Assembly (NCBI GenBank): GCA_041399065.1
Contig: JAWKTN010000001.1
Coordinates: forward strand, 1,240,001-1,304,000
Source of the DNA: JAGQPD01 sp020426865
GTDB lineage: Bacteria > Planctomycetota > Planctomycetia > Pirellulales > Pirellulaceae
Direction: 5' to 3'
Length of the DNA stretch: 64,000 bases
The position numbers and the translations under genes were made by a program. Within the stretch, counting starts at the first letter, position 1, and each line of letters begins with the position of its first letter. Below, piece by piece: positions 44,911 to 54,190 of this stretch. The notes below the pieces were generated by a model. The model made no database searches. It saw only the letters and a program-made list of their open reading frames with translations, and was not told where the DNA came from.

Positions 44911-46221
44911 TCATTGGGCACGGATAATGACCGCAGCCGCCTGTCCCATTGTCGTGACGTTCAGGTTGAGAAAGACTCTTCCAGCGGATTTCTGGTTGTC
45001 GGTCACGACTGCTAACGGGCACGCCGGATCGATCTGCTCATAGTTGAGTGTCGGAAACAACTGGCCACTTCGGCAGGCCAGCAGGCTGGCCATTAGTTCC
45101 ACCAACCCACTTGCCGCACCCAAATTACCGAAATAGCTCTTGGCCGCCACAACCGGCAGGCGGCTATCGGGCCCAAATACCGCCGCGATCCCACGCGCCT
45201 CGTCAATATCCGCCCGGTCGGTCCCCAGGCCGTGGGCATGCAAGTGGTCGATCTGCTCCGGTCGCAGCCGGGCTGCTCGCAGTGCCGCCGCGATGGCGTT
45301 CTGTACCGCCACATCCGCTCGTGCCACCGAATTGCGATTCAATGCCACCGACGAACCCGACCCAAGGACTTCTCCGTAGATCGTCGCCCCACGAGCCAAC
45401 GCATGTTCCCAGTTCTCCAGCACCAGCGTCGCCGCTCCTTCTCCCAACACCGCCCCCGTACGACCGTGGTCAAACGGACGGCTCGCACGACCCGGTTCCC
45501 CAGCGGCATCGGCCAATTGATACTGCATCGCCAGCTGCAACATCCGCCATGGATGTAGACACCCTCCCGTCGCTCCAGCCAGCATCACCTGGGCGCTACC
45601 CCGTCGAATCGTCTGCACCGATTCTGCTATCGAAATGTTCGAAGATGCCTCGCGATACGTCAAAGAATTGCTCGGCCCACGCATGTCGTTGTAAATCGCT
45701 ATGTGGCTGGCAGGCATATTCGGTAAATACTTCAATAACCATAGCGGCGTTACCTCTCCTAAACCGCGGTCGCCCCAGTGAGCCGACGGCGTCGGTGCCG
45801 CCATCATGCAGGTCCGAAATCCCGCGACGAATTCCTCGGGAGACGTAAGCAAGTGGTCGCAGCCAAAAACCACGCCCATCGACGAAGGTTCCAGTGTCGC
45901 CGGCTCCAACCTCGCATCCGCGATCGCTCGCTGCGCCGACGCGACCCCCATTTGGATCTCACGGCACATCAGCTTTAATCCCTTGCGAATCGCCTTCTTC
46001 ACACCATCGGCAAGCAATCCAAAATCTTCGATCTTCCCCTCAAAGTCCCATGCCTCGGCCCCAAAGCGGATCGGTGCCTCCTCGTTCCAGTAACGGCGAA
46101 ACGGCCCGACACCGGAGCTGCCTGCCATTAAGCTGTCATGCAGTTGCCCGGGGGTATTGCCTAGCGGAGAAATCAGGCCCAATCCCGTGATGGCTACCCG
46201 TTGCTCGTCAGAAGAAATCAT
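44911..46221 (-). CDS. ketosynthase-fold protein with substituted active site
   Basis: 436 residues with full-length thiolase/beta-ketoacyl-ACP synthase fold (ITGLGLISPLG at the start, DMRGPSNSL, FDHGRTGAVLGEGAATLVLE, HAHGLGTD, NLGAASGLVE). Aligned by eye with the FabF in this window, the nucleophile Cys163 corresponds to Glu191 (YREASSN for TACASA), and the second catalytic His340 to Asn366 (SYFGNLGAAS for SQLGHSLGAS); the first His is kept (H330). Condensation is therefore unlikely. It may be a malonyl-ACP decarboxylase like KSQ domains, or a chain-length-factor-type partner of a ketosynthase. Same strand and 200 bases from the 46.4-kb gene, which separates it from the fab operon. Confidence 0.8.
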   Translation of the reverse strand: MISSDEQRVAITGLGLISPLGNTPGQLHDSLMAGSSGVGPFRRYWNEEAPIRFGAEAWDFEGKIEDFGLLADGVKKAIRKGLKLMCREIQMGVASAQRAIADARLEPATLEPSSMGVVFGCDHLLTSPEEFVAGFRTCMMAAPTPSAHWGDRGLGEVTPLWLLKYLPNMPASHIAIYNDMRGPSNSLTYREASSNISIAESVQTIRRGSAQVMLAGATGGCLHPWRMLQLAMQYQLADAAGEPGRASRPFDHGRTGAVLGEGAATLVLENWEHALARGATIYGEVLGSGSSVALNRNSVARADVAVQNAIAAALRAARLRPEQIDHLHAHGLGTDRADIDEARGIAAVFGPDSRLPVVAAKSYFGNLGAASGLVELMASLLACRSGQLFPTLNYEQIDPACPLAVVTDNQKSAGRVFLNLNVTTMGQAAAVIIRAQ

Positions 46222-46426
46222 GGTTCGTAAGAAGAAATCATGGATCGTTTCTGTAATCTTGGCCGCAGACTTTACGCACGGCCCCTATCTTAGCAGATGT
46301 CCGATCCGCCTCCAACGTAGTCGGAACGTGGTGCACCCTACCGCTTCCCAACACGACGTCGGCCCGTACCATTCCACAATTGGCCAGAATCGATTGCTTT
46401 GCTCCACTAGTAACGACCCCGATAGT

Positions 46427-47791
46427 TCAGACCCGCCGCGGTCTCCAATTTCTCCCCGGAAGATTGCGGGACGGTACCCCCCCTTTGCCCTCCAAAAACA
46501 ACAACGCATCGGCTCGCGGTGCATCGCGGTTCACCCCCACTCCTAGGGCTCCCCGTCGCCCCCCCTCTGGGCTCGGACTGGCAACCACCCCACAACTGAC
46601 TAACAATACCTGGTCGGCTGGCCAGCGAAATCGTTCGTGCAACCGCCAACTACTCGTTTGCGGAACTTGGATCTGTACCTGTTGATTCGGGTTGGCCATG
46701 GTCGGTACCGGAATCGCCACCGGGGTCAATTGTTCGACCTGCGACGATTCGACCTTGATCACCGCGTCAATCGTCCGCTCGTCCAAGGACAACAATGGAC
46801 TCAGCGCCATCCGATAACCCACCTCCACCTGTCCCATTTCCAGATTCTGAGTCGGCCAGCCCGCGCCTTGAGGATTCACCGACCGCACATATGCCATCGG
46901 ACTCTTGTGCGACAATTCCTGTGAATGACCATTGTAGATCAATAGATTCGGCGTGTTGTGCTCGCGATAGTCCGTTCGTTTCCGCAAATCCGCCAATACA
47001 ATCGCGGCATCCTCCTTGGACAGTAACCAGGCCTCAACACCCGGCGTCTGCACCGGCACCGCTCGCAATCGCGAAAAGGCCTTCGTTCGCCAATTCGGAC
47101 TCGACACCGTACACAGCCGCACCCCAAAGGCGTAGGTCGACGCCTCCTTCCGCACAAATCGATCCACGATGTTCGCAACCACCTGCTGCATCTGTGGCGT
47201 ATGGTATACCCGCAGCACCTGGCGATTGGCGGACAACAACCCAACGGGATCCGCGAACCATGCCTCCGTTCCCGTCTCCCGCAGGATCCAATCCACGATC
47301 GCTTGCTCCGACCGCTCCCCCTGGATCCGGTCGGTGAAGCCCGTAATGTCATACTCTCGCCACACCTGGCCGTCGTCGTTGGGCAAGGTCCCGGTTCCGG
47401 ACGACACGCGAGCAATGCCGCGGGTCGCCGGACTATTCGCAGCGGTATCGCCTTCGGCTAACCCCGATCCGGCAGGTACGAAGTCATCAAGCGGTCCCTG
47501 TCCCGATGCCGGTCGTACCTGCTCGTCCCGCACGTCGTCGACCGATTTCAGCTTCCAAGCTGCACTTGCACCGACGGTTGTGGCCCCTCGCTCCGCCACG
47601 CTGCTGACGGAAGTTGTGGCCGCGGTTGACGTCGCTACGTCGGGCAGTTCCGCTGGCAACGGCAGCGGAGCCAGGGGATTATAGGTAGTGACGGGATTCT
47701 GCCCCATTGCTCCGCTCGACATTACCCCCGCGACGATCAGCGTCAACGAGATCACGTTGGCAATCAGTATCTCAAATCTGGCACGTCGCAT
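46427..47791 (-). CDS. hypothetical exported protein, planctomycete-specific
   Basis: 454 residues from the ATG at 47791 (GGGAG ribosome site). Signal peptide about residues 1-31 (ILIANVISLTLIVAGVMSSGAMGQ). A Ser/Thr/Ala-rich linker leads to a region (about 145-235: REYDITGFTDRI, QAIVDWILRETGTEAWF, LRVYHTPQMQQVVANIVDRF) that resembles the secretin N-domain-like patches of many planctomycete proteins, with no secretin pore domain after it. Function unknown. It separates the ketosynthase-like gene from fabF. Confidence 0.65.
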   Translation of the reverse strand: MRRARFEILIANVISLTLIVAGVMSSGAMGQNPVTTYNPLAPLPLPAELPDVATSTAATTSVSSVAERGATTVGASAAWKLKSVDDVRDEQVRPASGQGPLDDFVPAGSGLAEGDTAANSPATRGIARVSSGTGTLPNDDGQVWREYDITGFTDRIQGERSEQAIVDWILRETGTEAWFADPVGLLSANRQVLRVYHTPQMQQVVANIVDRFVRKEASTYAFGVRLCTVSSPNWRTKAFSRLRAVPVQTPGVEAWLLSKEDAAIVLADLRKRTDYREHNTPNLLIYNGHSQELSHKSPMAYVRSVNPQGAGWPTQNLEMGQVEVGYRMALSPLLSLDERTIDAVIKVESSQVEQLTPVAIPVPTMANPNQQVQIQVPQTSSWRLHERFRWPADQVLLVSCGVVASPSPEGGRRGALGVGVNRDAPRADALLFLEGKGGVPSRNLPGRNWRPRRV

Positions 47792-47979
47792 CGATCGGAC
47801 TCCCACCTTCGCCTCCTCTCGGCGAACCCTACGGTTGGTCCACTCGAACGTGGACCGGCAATCTCGGACCCCCATGAATTGGGTGCGGGAGTATAGGTCA
47901 CTCGGTCGGTCCCGGGCAACCCGAATCTAGAGGGTGCTAGCACGCGGCGAAGGCCACTTGCGGACCCGGCGAGGGGCAA

Positions 47980-49218
47980 TCACGACAATTGCCCGATGAT
48001 GACCGATGCATTGTGACCACCGAACCCAAAGCTATTGCTCATCGCCGTTCGCAATTGCCGCTCGCGAGGTTGTAAGGGTGTGTAGTCCAAATCGCATTCC
48101 GGATCGGGGGTTTCCAGATTGATCGTGGGAGGGACGACATGATGTTGTAGCGCTTTCACGCTCAGCACCAACTCAATCCCGCCACTAGCCCCCAATGAAT
48201 GTCCCAGCTGACTTTTCGTACTGGAGATGCTCAACTTCTTGGCCGCCTCACCAAAGACGCGTTTGACGGCATTGGTTTCGGCCTTATCGCCCAACGGAGT
48301 GCTGGTACCATGAGCGTTGATGTAATCCAGTTGTCCCGGCCCGAGTTTCGCGTCATCCAAGGCCATCGACATTGCCATGGCCGCCCCCGTCCCTTCTTCA
48401 TCCGGCTGCGTGATGTGCCCCCCGTCGCCACTGAGTCCATACCCGAGGACTTCGCAGTAGATCCGAGCGCCTCGAGCACGGGCGTGTTCGAGTTCTTCGA
48501 ACACGAGCAGTCCGGCACCTTCGCTGAGCACAAAGCCATCGCGATCGACGTCGAACGGGCGGCTGGCTTGGGTTGGAGCCTCATTGCGCATCGACAACGC
48601 GCGCATGTTTTGAAACCCACTGAGCCCCATCGGCGTCAGTGCCGCTTCGGTACCCCCGGTGATCATCACGTCGGCCCAGTTTTCCTGGATCGCCTTGAAG
48701 GCGTCACCGATCGCATTGGTCGCGCTGGCACATGCGGTGGCCACGCTGTAGTTGGGACCGCGCAGACCATACTTGATCGAGAGGTTCCCGCCGGCGGCAT
48801 TGAGCATCAGCTTCGGGATCGTAAGCGCGGAAACGCGATCGGGGCCTTTGGTCAACAGTCGTTCGACTTGCGTTTCGATCTCCTGCAGACCACCGATCCC
48901 CGATCCGAGGATCACGCCGCAACGGAAGCGTGACAATTTGTCAAAGTCGATGCCGGCGTCGTCGACGGCATCGGTGCCGGCGACCAAGGCGAATTGCGTG
49001 AAGCGATCAATGCGTTTGACGTCCTTGGCTGAGACATATTCAACCGGGTCCCAGTCGTACAAGTCACCACCGAACTTGACTTTGAATTCGGTGGTGTCGA
49101 AGAGGCGAACCTCGTGAATACCACTCTCGCCGGCGAGAATACGCTGCCAAAGATCGTCAACTTTACAGCTGAGCGACGTGACGACGCCTAACCCGGTGAC
49201 GACAACTCGTCGTTTCAT
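47980..49218 (-). CDS. fabF: beta-ketoacyl-ACP synthase II
   Basis: 412 residues. Condenses malonyl-ACP with acyl-ACP in chain elongation. Complete catalytic triad: Cys163 (SVATACASA), His303 (NAHGTSTPLGD) and His340 (SQLGHSLGASGG), with Lys335. Follows acpP by 29 bases, the standard acpP-fabF pair. Its intact active site contrasts with the altered paralogue at 44.9-46.2 kb. Confidence 0.97.
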   Translation of the reverse strand: MKRRVVVTGLGVVTSLSCKVDDLWQRILAGESGIHEVRLFDTTEFKVKFGGDLYDWDPVEYVSAKDVKRIDRFTQFALVAGTDAVDDAGIDFDKLSRFRCGVILGSGIGGLQEIETQVERLLTKGPDRVSALTIPKLMLNAAGGNLSIKYGLRGPNYSVATACASATNAIGDAFKAIQENWADVMITGGTEAALTPMGLSGFQNMRALSMRNEAPTQASRPFDVDRDGFVLSEGAGLLVFEELEHARARGARIYCEVLGYGLSGDGGHITQPDEEGTGAAMAMSMALDDAKLGPGQLDYINAHGTSTPLGDKAETNAVKRVFGEAAKKLSISSTKSQLGHSLGASGGIELVLSVKALQHHVVPPTINLETPDPECDLDYTPLQPRERQLRTAMSNSFGFGGHNASVIIGQLS

Positions 49219-49247
49219 GCTTCTGTCCGTACCGCAGGAAATGGGCG

Positions 49248-49487
49248 TTAAGCGGTTTGAGCCTTCTCGATGAAATCAATCGCCTGACCTACGGTTTGAA
49301 TCTTTTCGGCGGCATCGTCGGGGATATTGATGTCGAATTCCTCTTCCAATTCCATCACCAACTCGACCGTATCCAACGAATCCGCTCCCAAATCGTTGAC
49401 GAACGATGTGTCTGGAGTGACTTTTTCTTTGTCGACTCCCAGCTGTTCCGCCACGATGTCAATCACGCGTTCTGCAATACCTGACAC
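49248..49487 (-). CDS. acpP: acyl carrier protein
   Basis: 79 residues. Carries the growing acyl chain on phosphopantetheine attached to Ser37 in the motif GADSLDTVELVMELEEEF. Acidic helical bundle of normal length. Lies between fabG (245-base gap) and fabF (29-base gap). A strong ribosome site (GGAGG) precedes the start, in keeping with high expression. Confidence 0.97.
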   Translation of the reverse strand: MSGIAERVIDIVAEQLGVDKEKVTPDTSFVNDLGADSLDTVELVMELEEEFDINIPDDAAEKIQTVGQAIDFIEKAQTA

Positions 49488-49732
49488 CTTCAGTCACCTC
49501 CTCGCAACATGGCCACTTGGGCCGAAATATAAACAGCTCCCCACGTCCCCAATGTCAGACGGGAAACCAACCAGTCGTTGTAAAACAGATCAGCCCCACA
49601 AGATAGAGGATTTCTGTAAGCTCGGTCAATATCCAATGCCAGATCCAATGCCAACTTCCGGCAGCACCTCTCCCCACCGAATCCCGGACGGACCGGGCCA
49701 CAGACCGCGGGGCGGAAGGTGGTGGAGTCTAC

Positions 49733-50524
49733 CTAACCGGTCATTCCTCCGTCAATCGTTAGCACTTGACCGGTGATGTAACCGGCCGCCGGACTCGCTA
49801 AAAACAGCACGGCATTGGCCACTTCCTCCGGGCGCCCGATCCGTTTGGCTGGGATCCGCTTCTTGATCTCGTCGATCAACGCGTCCCCTAGAATGGCAGT
49901 CATGTCGCTTTCAATGAAGCCGGGTGCCACCGCATTGACGGTTACCTTGCGGCCCGCCAATTCACGGCTCAGGCTGCGGGTCAATCCGATCAAGCCGGCT
50001 TTGGAGGCAGAATAATTCGTCTGGCCCGCGTTCCCCATCAACCCCGAAACGCTCGACATGTTGATGATCCGACCATACCTCGCCCGCATCATCACCCGCG
50101 CCGCAGCTCGGCACGTAAGAAACGCACCCCGTAAATTTGTGAGGATGACCTCGTCCCATTCGTCGTCGGTCATCCGCGGCAGCAGCGTGTCGCGGGTGAT
50201 CCCCGCATTGTTGACTACGATGTCCAGCCGGTCCCAACGGTCCACCAGGTCATCGATGACCTTCTCTACCGAGTCCCGCTGCGAAACGTCGCCCGGTACC
50301 GCCGTAGCTGTACCTCCCCGGCCAGTAATCTCGGCGACCGTCCCTTTCAACTTTTCCGCGTTTCTGGCCAGGCACGCTACCTTGGCGCCGTTGGCCGCCA
50401 AAGCCACTGCAATTGCCTTGCCTAACCCTTGTGACGCACCGGTAACCAATGCTACTTGATCCTTCAGATCGACACGTAGCGAACTGTCAGCTATCGTGGC
50501 TGGCTCCGTGGTACTTCCTGCCAT
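49733..50524 (-). CDS. fabG: 3-oxoacyl-ACP reductase
   Basis: 263 residues. NADPH-dependent reduction of 3-ketoacyl-ACP. NADP loop TGASQGLG (residues about 29-36), NNAGITRD, and the catalytic Ser-Tyr-Lys in NMSSVSGLMGNAGQTNYSASKAG. An N-terminal extension of about 20 residues (MAGSTTEPATIADSS) precedes the usual start; an internal start cannot be excluded. It starts 19 bases after fabD. Confidence 0.96.
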   Translation of the reverse strand: MAGSTTEPATIADSSLRVDLKDQVALVTGASQGLGKAIAVALAANGAKVACLARNAEKLKGTVAEITGRGGTATAVPGDVSQRDSVEKVIDDLVDRWDRLDIVVNNAGITRDTLLPRMTDDEWDEVILTNLRGAFLTCRAAARVMMRARYGRIINMSSVSGLMGNAGQTNYSASKAGLIGLTRSLSRELAGRKVTVNAVAPGFIESDMTAILGDALIDEIKKRIPAKRIGRPEEVANAVLFLASPAAGYITGQVLTIDGGMTG

Positions 50525-50543
50525 GCCTTGGACTCCTCGTGAC

Positions 50544-51455
50544 CTAACCTAGCACGCTTTCGCAAGGAAGCTTTCGATCCATGCGACGCAACAAACCCCG
50601 TAGGACACGCCCTGGTCCTACCTCGAAAAACTGACCATATCCTTCCGCCAACATCCACCGCATCGATTCTTCCCACTGCACCGGTTCAACTACCTGACGA
50701 ATCAGTGTCTGACGTATCGACTCGGGATCCTCGCTCGGACGCCCCGTCACGTTCAAGATGACCGGAATCCGTGGTGCTGCGAAGGAAACATTGGCCAACG
50801 CCGAGGATAGCCGTTCCACCGCCGGTTGCATGAGCGAAGAGTGGAACGCGCCAGCCACCGCTAACGGTACGACCTTCATCGCGCCGGCCGCCTCCGCCGC
50901 CTCCGTCAATCGCTCACATGCCGCACGTGATCCCGATACGGCCAAATTGCCCGGACATAAGTAGTTGGCAATCCGCAGCACCTCGCCGTCCCCTCGATGC
51001 TCCTCGCATAATCGCTCGACAACGTCCGGCTCCAGCCCCAACACGCTCACCATGCCGCTGGGCGTCGCATCCGATGCCATCTGCATCGCCTCGCCACGCT
51101 GCTGCACCAGTCGCAGGCCGTCCTCAAAACTCATCACCCCCGCAAATACCAACGCCGTGTATTCGCCGAGACTTAATCCCGCCGCACCCTCGCATTGCTC
51201 GACCTTCTCCCGCGATGACGCCTTCAACGATTCCAACGCCGCCAGACTCGTTACGTAGATCGCCGGCTGACTAACGACGGTCGAATTCAATCGGTCGACC
51301 GGCCCGGAAAAACAGATCTCCGCCAAGTCGTAACCGAGAATGTCCGAAGCGCTATCGAACAGCGCCCGCGCCGATGGAAGGGCCTCGGCCAATGTCTGGC
51401 CCATCCCGACGCTCTGTGCTCCCTGTCCCGGGAAGAGAAATGCGATCTTGCTCAA
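50544..51455 (-). CDS. fabD: malonyl-CoA:ACP transacylase
   Basis: 303 residues. Loads malonyl groups onto ACP. PGQGAQSVGMG at the N-terminus, nucleophile Ser95 in GLSLGEYTAL, and the catalytic His in VAGAFHSSLM. The order rpmF-fabD-fabG-acpP-fabF is the usual cluster with plsX and fabH missing between rpmF and fabD. Confidence 0.96.
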   Translation of the reverse strand: MSKIAFLFPGQGAQSVGMGQTLAEALPSARALFDSASDILGYDLAEICFSGPVDRLNSTVVSQPAIYVTSLAALESLKASSREKVEQCEGAAGLSLGEYTALVFAGVMSFEDGLRLVQQRGEAMQMASDATPSGMVSVLGLEPDVVERLCEEHRGDGEVLRIANYLCPGNLAVSGSRAACERLTEAAEAAGAMKVVPLAVAGAFHSSLMQPAVERLSSALANVSFAAPRIPVILNVTGRPSEDPESIRQTLIRQVVEPVQWEESMRWMLAEGYGQFFEVGPGRVLRGLLRRMDRKLPCESVLG

Positions 51456-51573
51456 GTTGCTTCGCCACCTGAAAAAACGACAGCTTGCTCACCCTTGCCA
51501 ATCAATTCGTCCAAGCGCCAGCCGCCTCCGAGCGCCAGCTGCTGCGGCCGTTTGGCCCCTCGCCGCCACGCCG

Positions 51574-51753
51574 TTACTCGTCCGACTCAACGAGGCCGCG
51601 CCCCATGTAGCTGCCACAGTTAGGGCACACCACATGCGTGGGAACCGCATGGCTGCACTTCTTGCAAAAGGTCAATTGCCGCATCGGCTTGGCGTCATGC
51701 GAACGCCGCTTGCCGGTACGTGAATTGGATTGTTTTCGTTTTGGGACGGCCAT
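51574..51753 (-). CDS. rpmF: 50S ribosomal protein L32
   Basis: 59 residues from the ATG at 51753 (MAVPKRKQSNSRTGKRRSH); the frame is open to 51861 but only this start gives the family's N-terminus. Four zinc Cys as CKKC and CPNC (residues about 30-48). First gene of the fatty-acid cluster, as in many bacteria where rpmF and fab genes are cotranscribed. Confidence 0.95.
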   Translation of the reverse strand: MAVPKRKQSNSRTGKRRSHDAKPMRQLTFCKKCSHAVPTHVVCPNCGSYMGRGLVESDE

Positions 51754-51914
51754 GACAAAAGACTCCCCGCTAACTTCCCTAGCTCTGTACTTCGATACGT
51801 CTGATTGTATACGTCTAAATCTTATACGCCGACCGCGGAGCGTTCCAGTTACCGCCGCCACCGCCGGGATCCCCTCGGCCAGTAGTGCCTAGAAAGATTC
51901 GCTGCTTCCCGCAG

Positions 51915-51937
51915 AAAACCCTACATGCTAGGGTTTT
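51915..51937 (-). terminator. hairpin terminator candidate after ruvB
   Basis: Arms aaaacccta (51915-51923) and tagggtttt (51929-51937) form a perfect 9-bp stem with a 5-base loop, ending in four T residues on both strands. It lies about 45 bases beyond the ruvB stop and before rpmF, so it probably separates the two transcripts. Confidence 0.55.
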
Positions 51938-51981
51938 GGGCCCCCTCCGTCAACCCACAACGGTAGTGACGAAAAAGACCA

Positions 51982-53067
51982 TCAAAACAGCCGCGATTGG
52001 CCATCCGATTCGACCCCATCGGCCGATTCTCCCGGCTTGCGCCCACCCGGTTGCCCCCCCACGCCCTCGGCCGTGGGCATCGACATCTTCAAATGCTGAT
52101 ACGACTTGGACGTTGCCACTCGCCCCCGCGGTGTCCGGACCACCAGCGCCGTTCGTAACAAATACGGTTCCACCTCGTCGGATAACGTGTCCGGTGCCGT
52201 GTTGATCGTGTGTGCCAACGCCTCCACCCCCGCCGGACCCCCACCAAAGACTGTGATCAATGTCTCCAGGTACCGCCGTTCCTGCTTCCCTAACCCCAAG
52301 TCATCCACCCCCGCCATCTTCAATGCCGCCGTCGTGACCGCCATCGTGATCTCTCCGTCCGCTCGACTGATCGCATAGTCGCGCACCCACCGTAACAGAT
52401 TGTTCGCCACACGCGGCGTTCCCCGGCTGCGCCGCGCAATCTCGCTGGCCGACACGCGATCGATCTTTACCTTCAAGATCCTCGCCGCTCGCTCGACAAT
52501 CGTCTGCAACTCTTCAACCGTGTAAAAATCCAAATGCTCGCGAATCACAAACCGATCGCGCAACGGTGCCGACAGCATTCCCGCCCGCGTCGTGGCACCG
52601 ATTAAGGTGAATGGCTTGAGCCACAAATTCAGCGTCCGGGCATTCGTTCCCTCGCCATGCACAATATCGATCCGGAAATCTTCCATCGCCGTGTAGAGAT
52701 ACTCCTCCACCGCCTTCGGCAAACGGTGGATCTCGTCGATAAATACCACACTCCGCTCACTGGCGTTCGTAAGATATGGCACCAGATCCTTGGGGGCCGA
52801 CAAGGCCGCGCCACTCGTGAGCTGCACCGGCACTCCAAGCTCGCGCGGAATACACATCGCAAACGTCGTCTTGCCCAATCCGGGCGGCCCATCAAATAAC
52901 ATGTGCCCCAACGGATCGTTCCGCTTTTGCGCCGCATCGACCGCAATCTGCAACCGCTCAAAGACCTCCCGCTGACCCACCATCTCGCCCATCCGCTGCG
53001 GACGCAAGTCGCGGTCGTCGTCCAGGTTCTCCGGTTCGTCAGGTTTCAGGATCGGTTCGCGTGCCAC
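51982..53067 (-). CDS. ruvB: Holliday junction branch migration ATPase
   Basis: 361 residues. Hexameric AAA+ motor that drives branch migration with RuvA. Walker A GPPGLGKTT, Walker B FIDEIHRL, sensor GATTRAGMLSAPLRDRF and the C-terminal winged helix (VEPYLLRTALVVRTPRGRVAT). A short Gly/Ser-rich tail follows. Same strand as ruvCA but 6.1 kb away, with an accessory island in between. Confidence 0.97.
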   Translation of the reverse strand: MAREPILKPDEPENLDDDRDLRPQRMGEMVGQREVFERLQIAVDAAQKRNDPLGHMLFDGPPGLGKTTFAMCIPRELGVPVQLTSGAALSAPKDLVPYLTNASERSVVFIDEIHRLPKAVEEYLYTAMEDFRIDIVHGEGTNARTLNLWLKPFTLIGATTRAGMLSAPLRDRFVIREHLDFYTVEELQTIVERAARILKVKIDRVSASEIARRSRGTPRVANNLLRWVRDYAISRADGEITMAVTTAALKMAGVDDLGLGKQERRYLETLITVFGGGPAGVEALAHTINTAPDTLSDEVEPYLLRTALVVRTPRGRVATSKSYQHLKMSMPTAEGVGGQPGGRKPGESADGVESDGQSRLF

Positions 53068-53134
53068 GTGGAGATTCCGTTTTCAGCCTCTGGTCATTCG
53101 TCGTCGGCATCTTACCATATCCCTGCAAGTCACG

Positions 53135-54190
53135 TTAGGGTCGCGACGCAATGATCTTCCCTTCATCGTCGTACACCAGCGGCATGACCTTGACCGACCG
53201 CTTATGACTTACCCCGCCTGACAGGGAACTGTCGTGGTAAAACAAGTACCACTGGTCACCAAACTTCACGATGCTATGGTGCGTCGTCCAGCCTACCACC
53301 GGGCTAAGAATCGGTCCCTGGTACGTATAGGGGCCCGTGGGGGCCTCGCCGGTCGCATAAACCAGAAGGTGCGTATCCCCGGTCGAATACGACAGATAGT
53401 AGGTCCCCGCATGCTTGTGGACCCATGCCGCTTCAAAAAAACGCCGCGAATGATCCCCCGCCAATACCGGTTGCCCCTGCTCATCAACAATCGATACCTC
53501 CGTCGTGCTGCCATCGATCGTGGTCGTAAAATCCGCCGACAGCCGCACCACCCGCGGACCAAGCGCCGGTTCGCCCGCCGCTGGCACCTTGCCGTCCGCG
53601 ACGTACCCGCCCGTCCGCCATCGCTCCAACTGCCCGCCCCACAGTCCACCAAAGAACAAGTATCCCGTCCCGTCATCGTCCACGAACACGCATGGATCGA
53701 TACTGAACGCCCCTGCTAACGGCTCGGTTTGCGCCTGAAACGGCCCCGTCGGCGAACTGGATGTCGCCACTCCAATGCGAAAGATCCCCTCCCGGTCTTT
53801 CGCTGGAAAGTACAACAGATACCGACCATTACACTCCGCCGCATCCGGCGCCCACAATTGCTTGCTCGCCCACGGTATGTCCTTCAAATGCAACGCTTGG
53901 CCGTGATCGGTCACCGCCGTACCCGGGCCCTCCCACGACAACACGTGGTAGTCCTCCATGTCGTACTGGTCTCCCTCACGTGACGGTGGAGTGTCGTTGT
54001 CCAAGTCGTGCGAAGGGTAAATGTACAGCCTCCCGTCAAACACATGAGCCGACGGGTCAGCCGTGTAGATGTGCGTGACCAGCGGCTGCCGATAACGCAC
54101 CACCTCGCCTCGCTCATCCGCCATACTGACGGCAACACAAACGCTGGCGACAAATAGTGACGCACATGTGGTTAAGTGTTCGGGTCTCAT
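53135..54190 (-). CDS. secreted GH43-type glycoside hydrolase
   Basis: 351 residues from the ATG at 54190; the frame is open to 54460 but this start gives the signal peptide (LTTCASLFVASVCVAVSMADE). Five-bladed propeller of GH43 (arabinanases, xylosidases): first-blade Asp in YTADPSAHVFDGRLYIYPSHD, the pKa-tuning Asp in FSIDPCVFVDDDGTGYLFFG, and catalytic Glu in FFEAAWVHKHAGTYYLSYSTGD. Likely releases arabinose or xylose from plant or algal polysaccharides. Start overlaps the stop of the small dockerin gene by ATGA, so the two may be coupled. Confidence 0.88.
   Translation of the reverse strand: MRPEHLTTCASLFVASVCVAVSMADERGEVVRYRQPLVTHIYTADPSAHVFDGRLYIYPSHDLDNDTPPSREGDQYDMEDYHVLSWEGPGTAVTDHGQALHLKDIPWASKQLWAPDAAECNGRYLLYFPAKDREGIFRIGVATSSSPTGPFQAQTEPLAGAFSIDPCVFVDDDGTGYLFFGGLWGGQLERWRTGGYVADGKVPAAGEPALGPRVVRLSADFTTTIDGSTTEVSIVDEQGQPVLAGDHSRRFFEAAWVHKHAGTYYLSYSTGDTHLLVYATGEAPTGPYTYQGPILSPVVGWTTHHSIVKFGDQWYLFYHDSSLSGGVSHKRSVKVMPLVYDDEGKIIASRP

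Noticed and set aside
44588..45043. 151-residue plus-strand open frame before nusA
   Set aside because: Pro/Thr-rich with a duplicated 18-mer, no domain, overlaps the ketosynthase-like gene end; probably non-coding.
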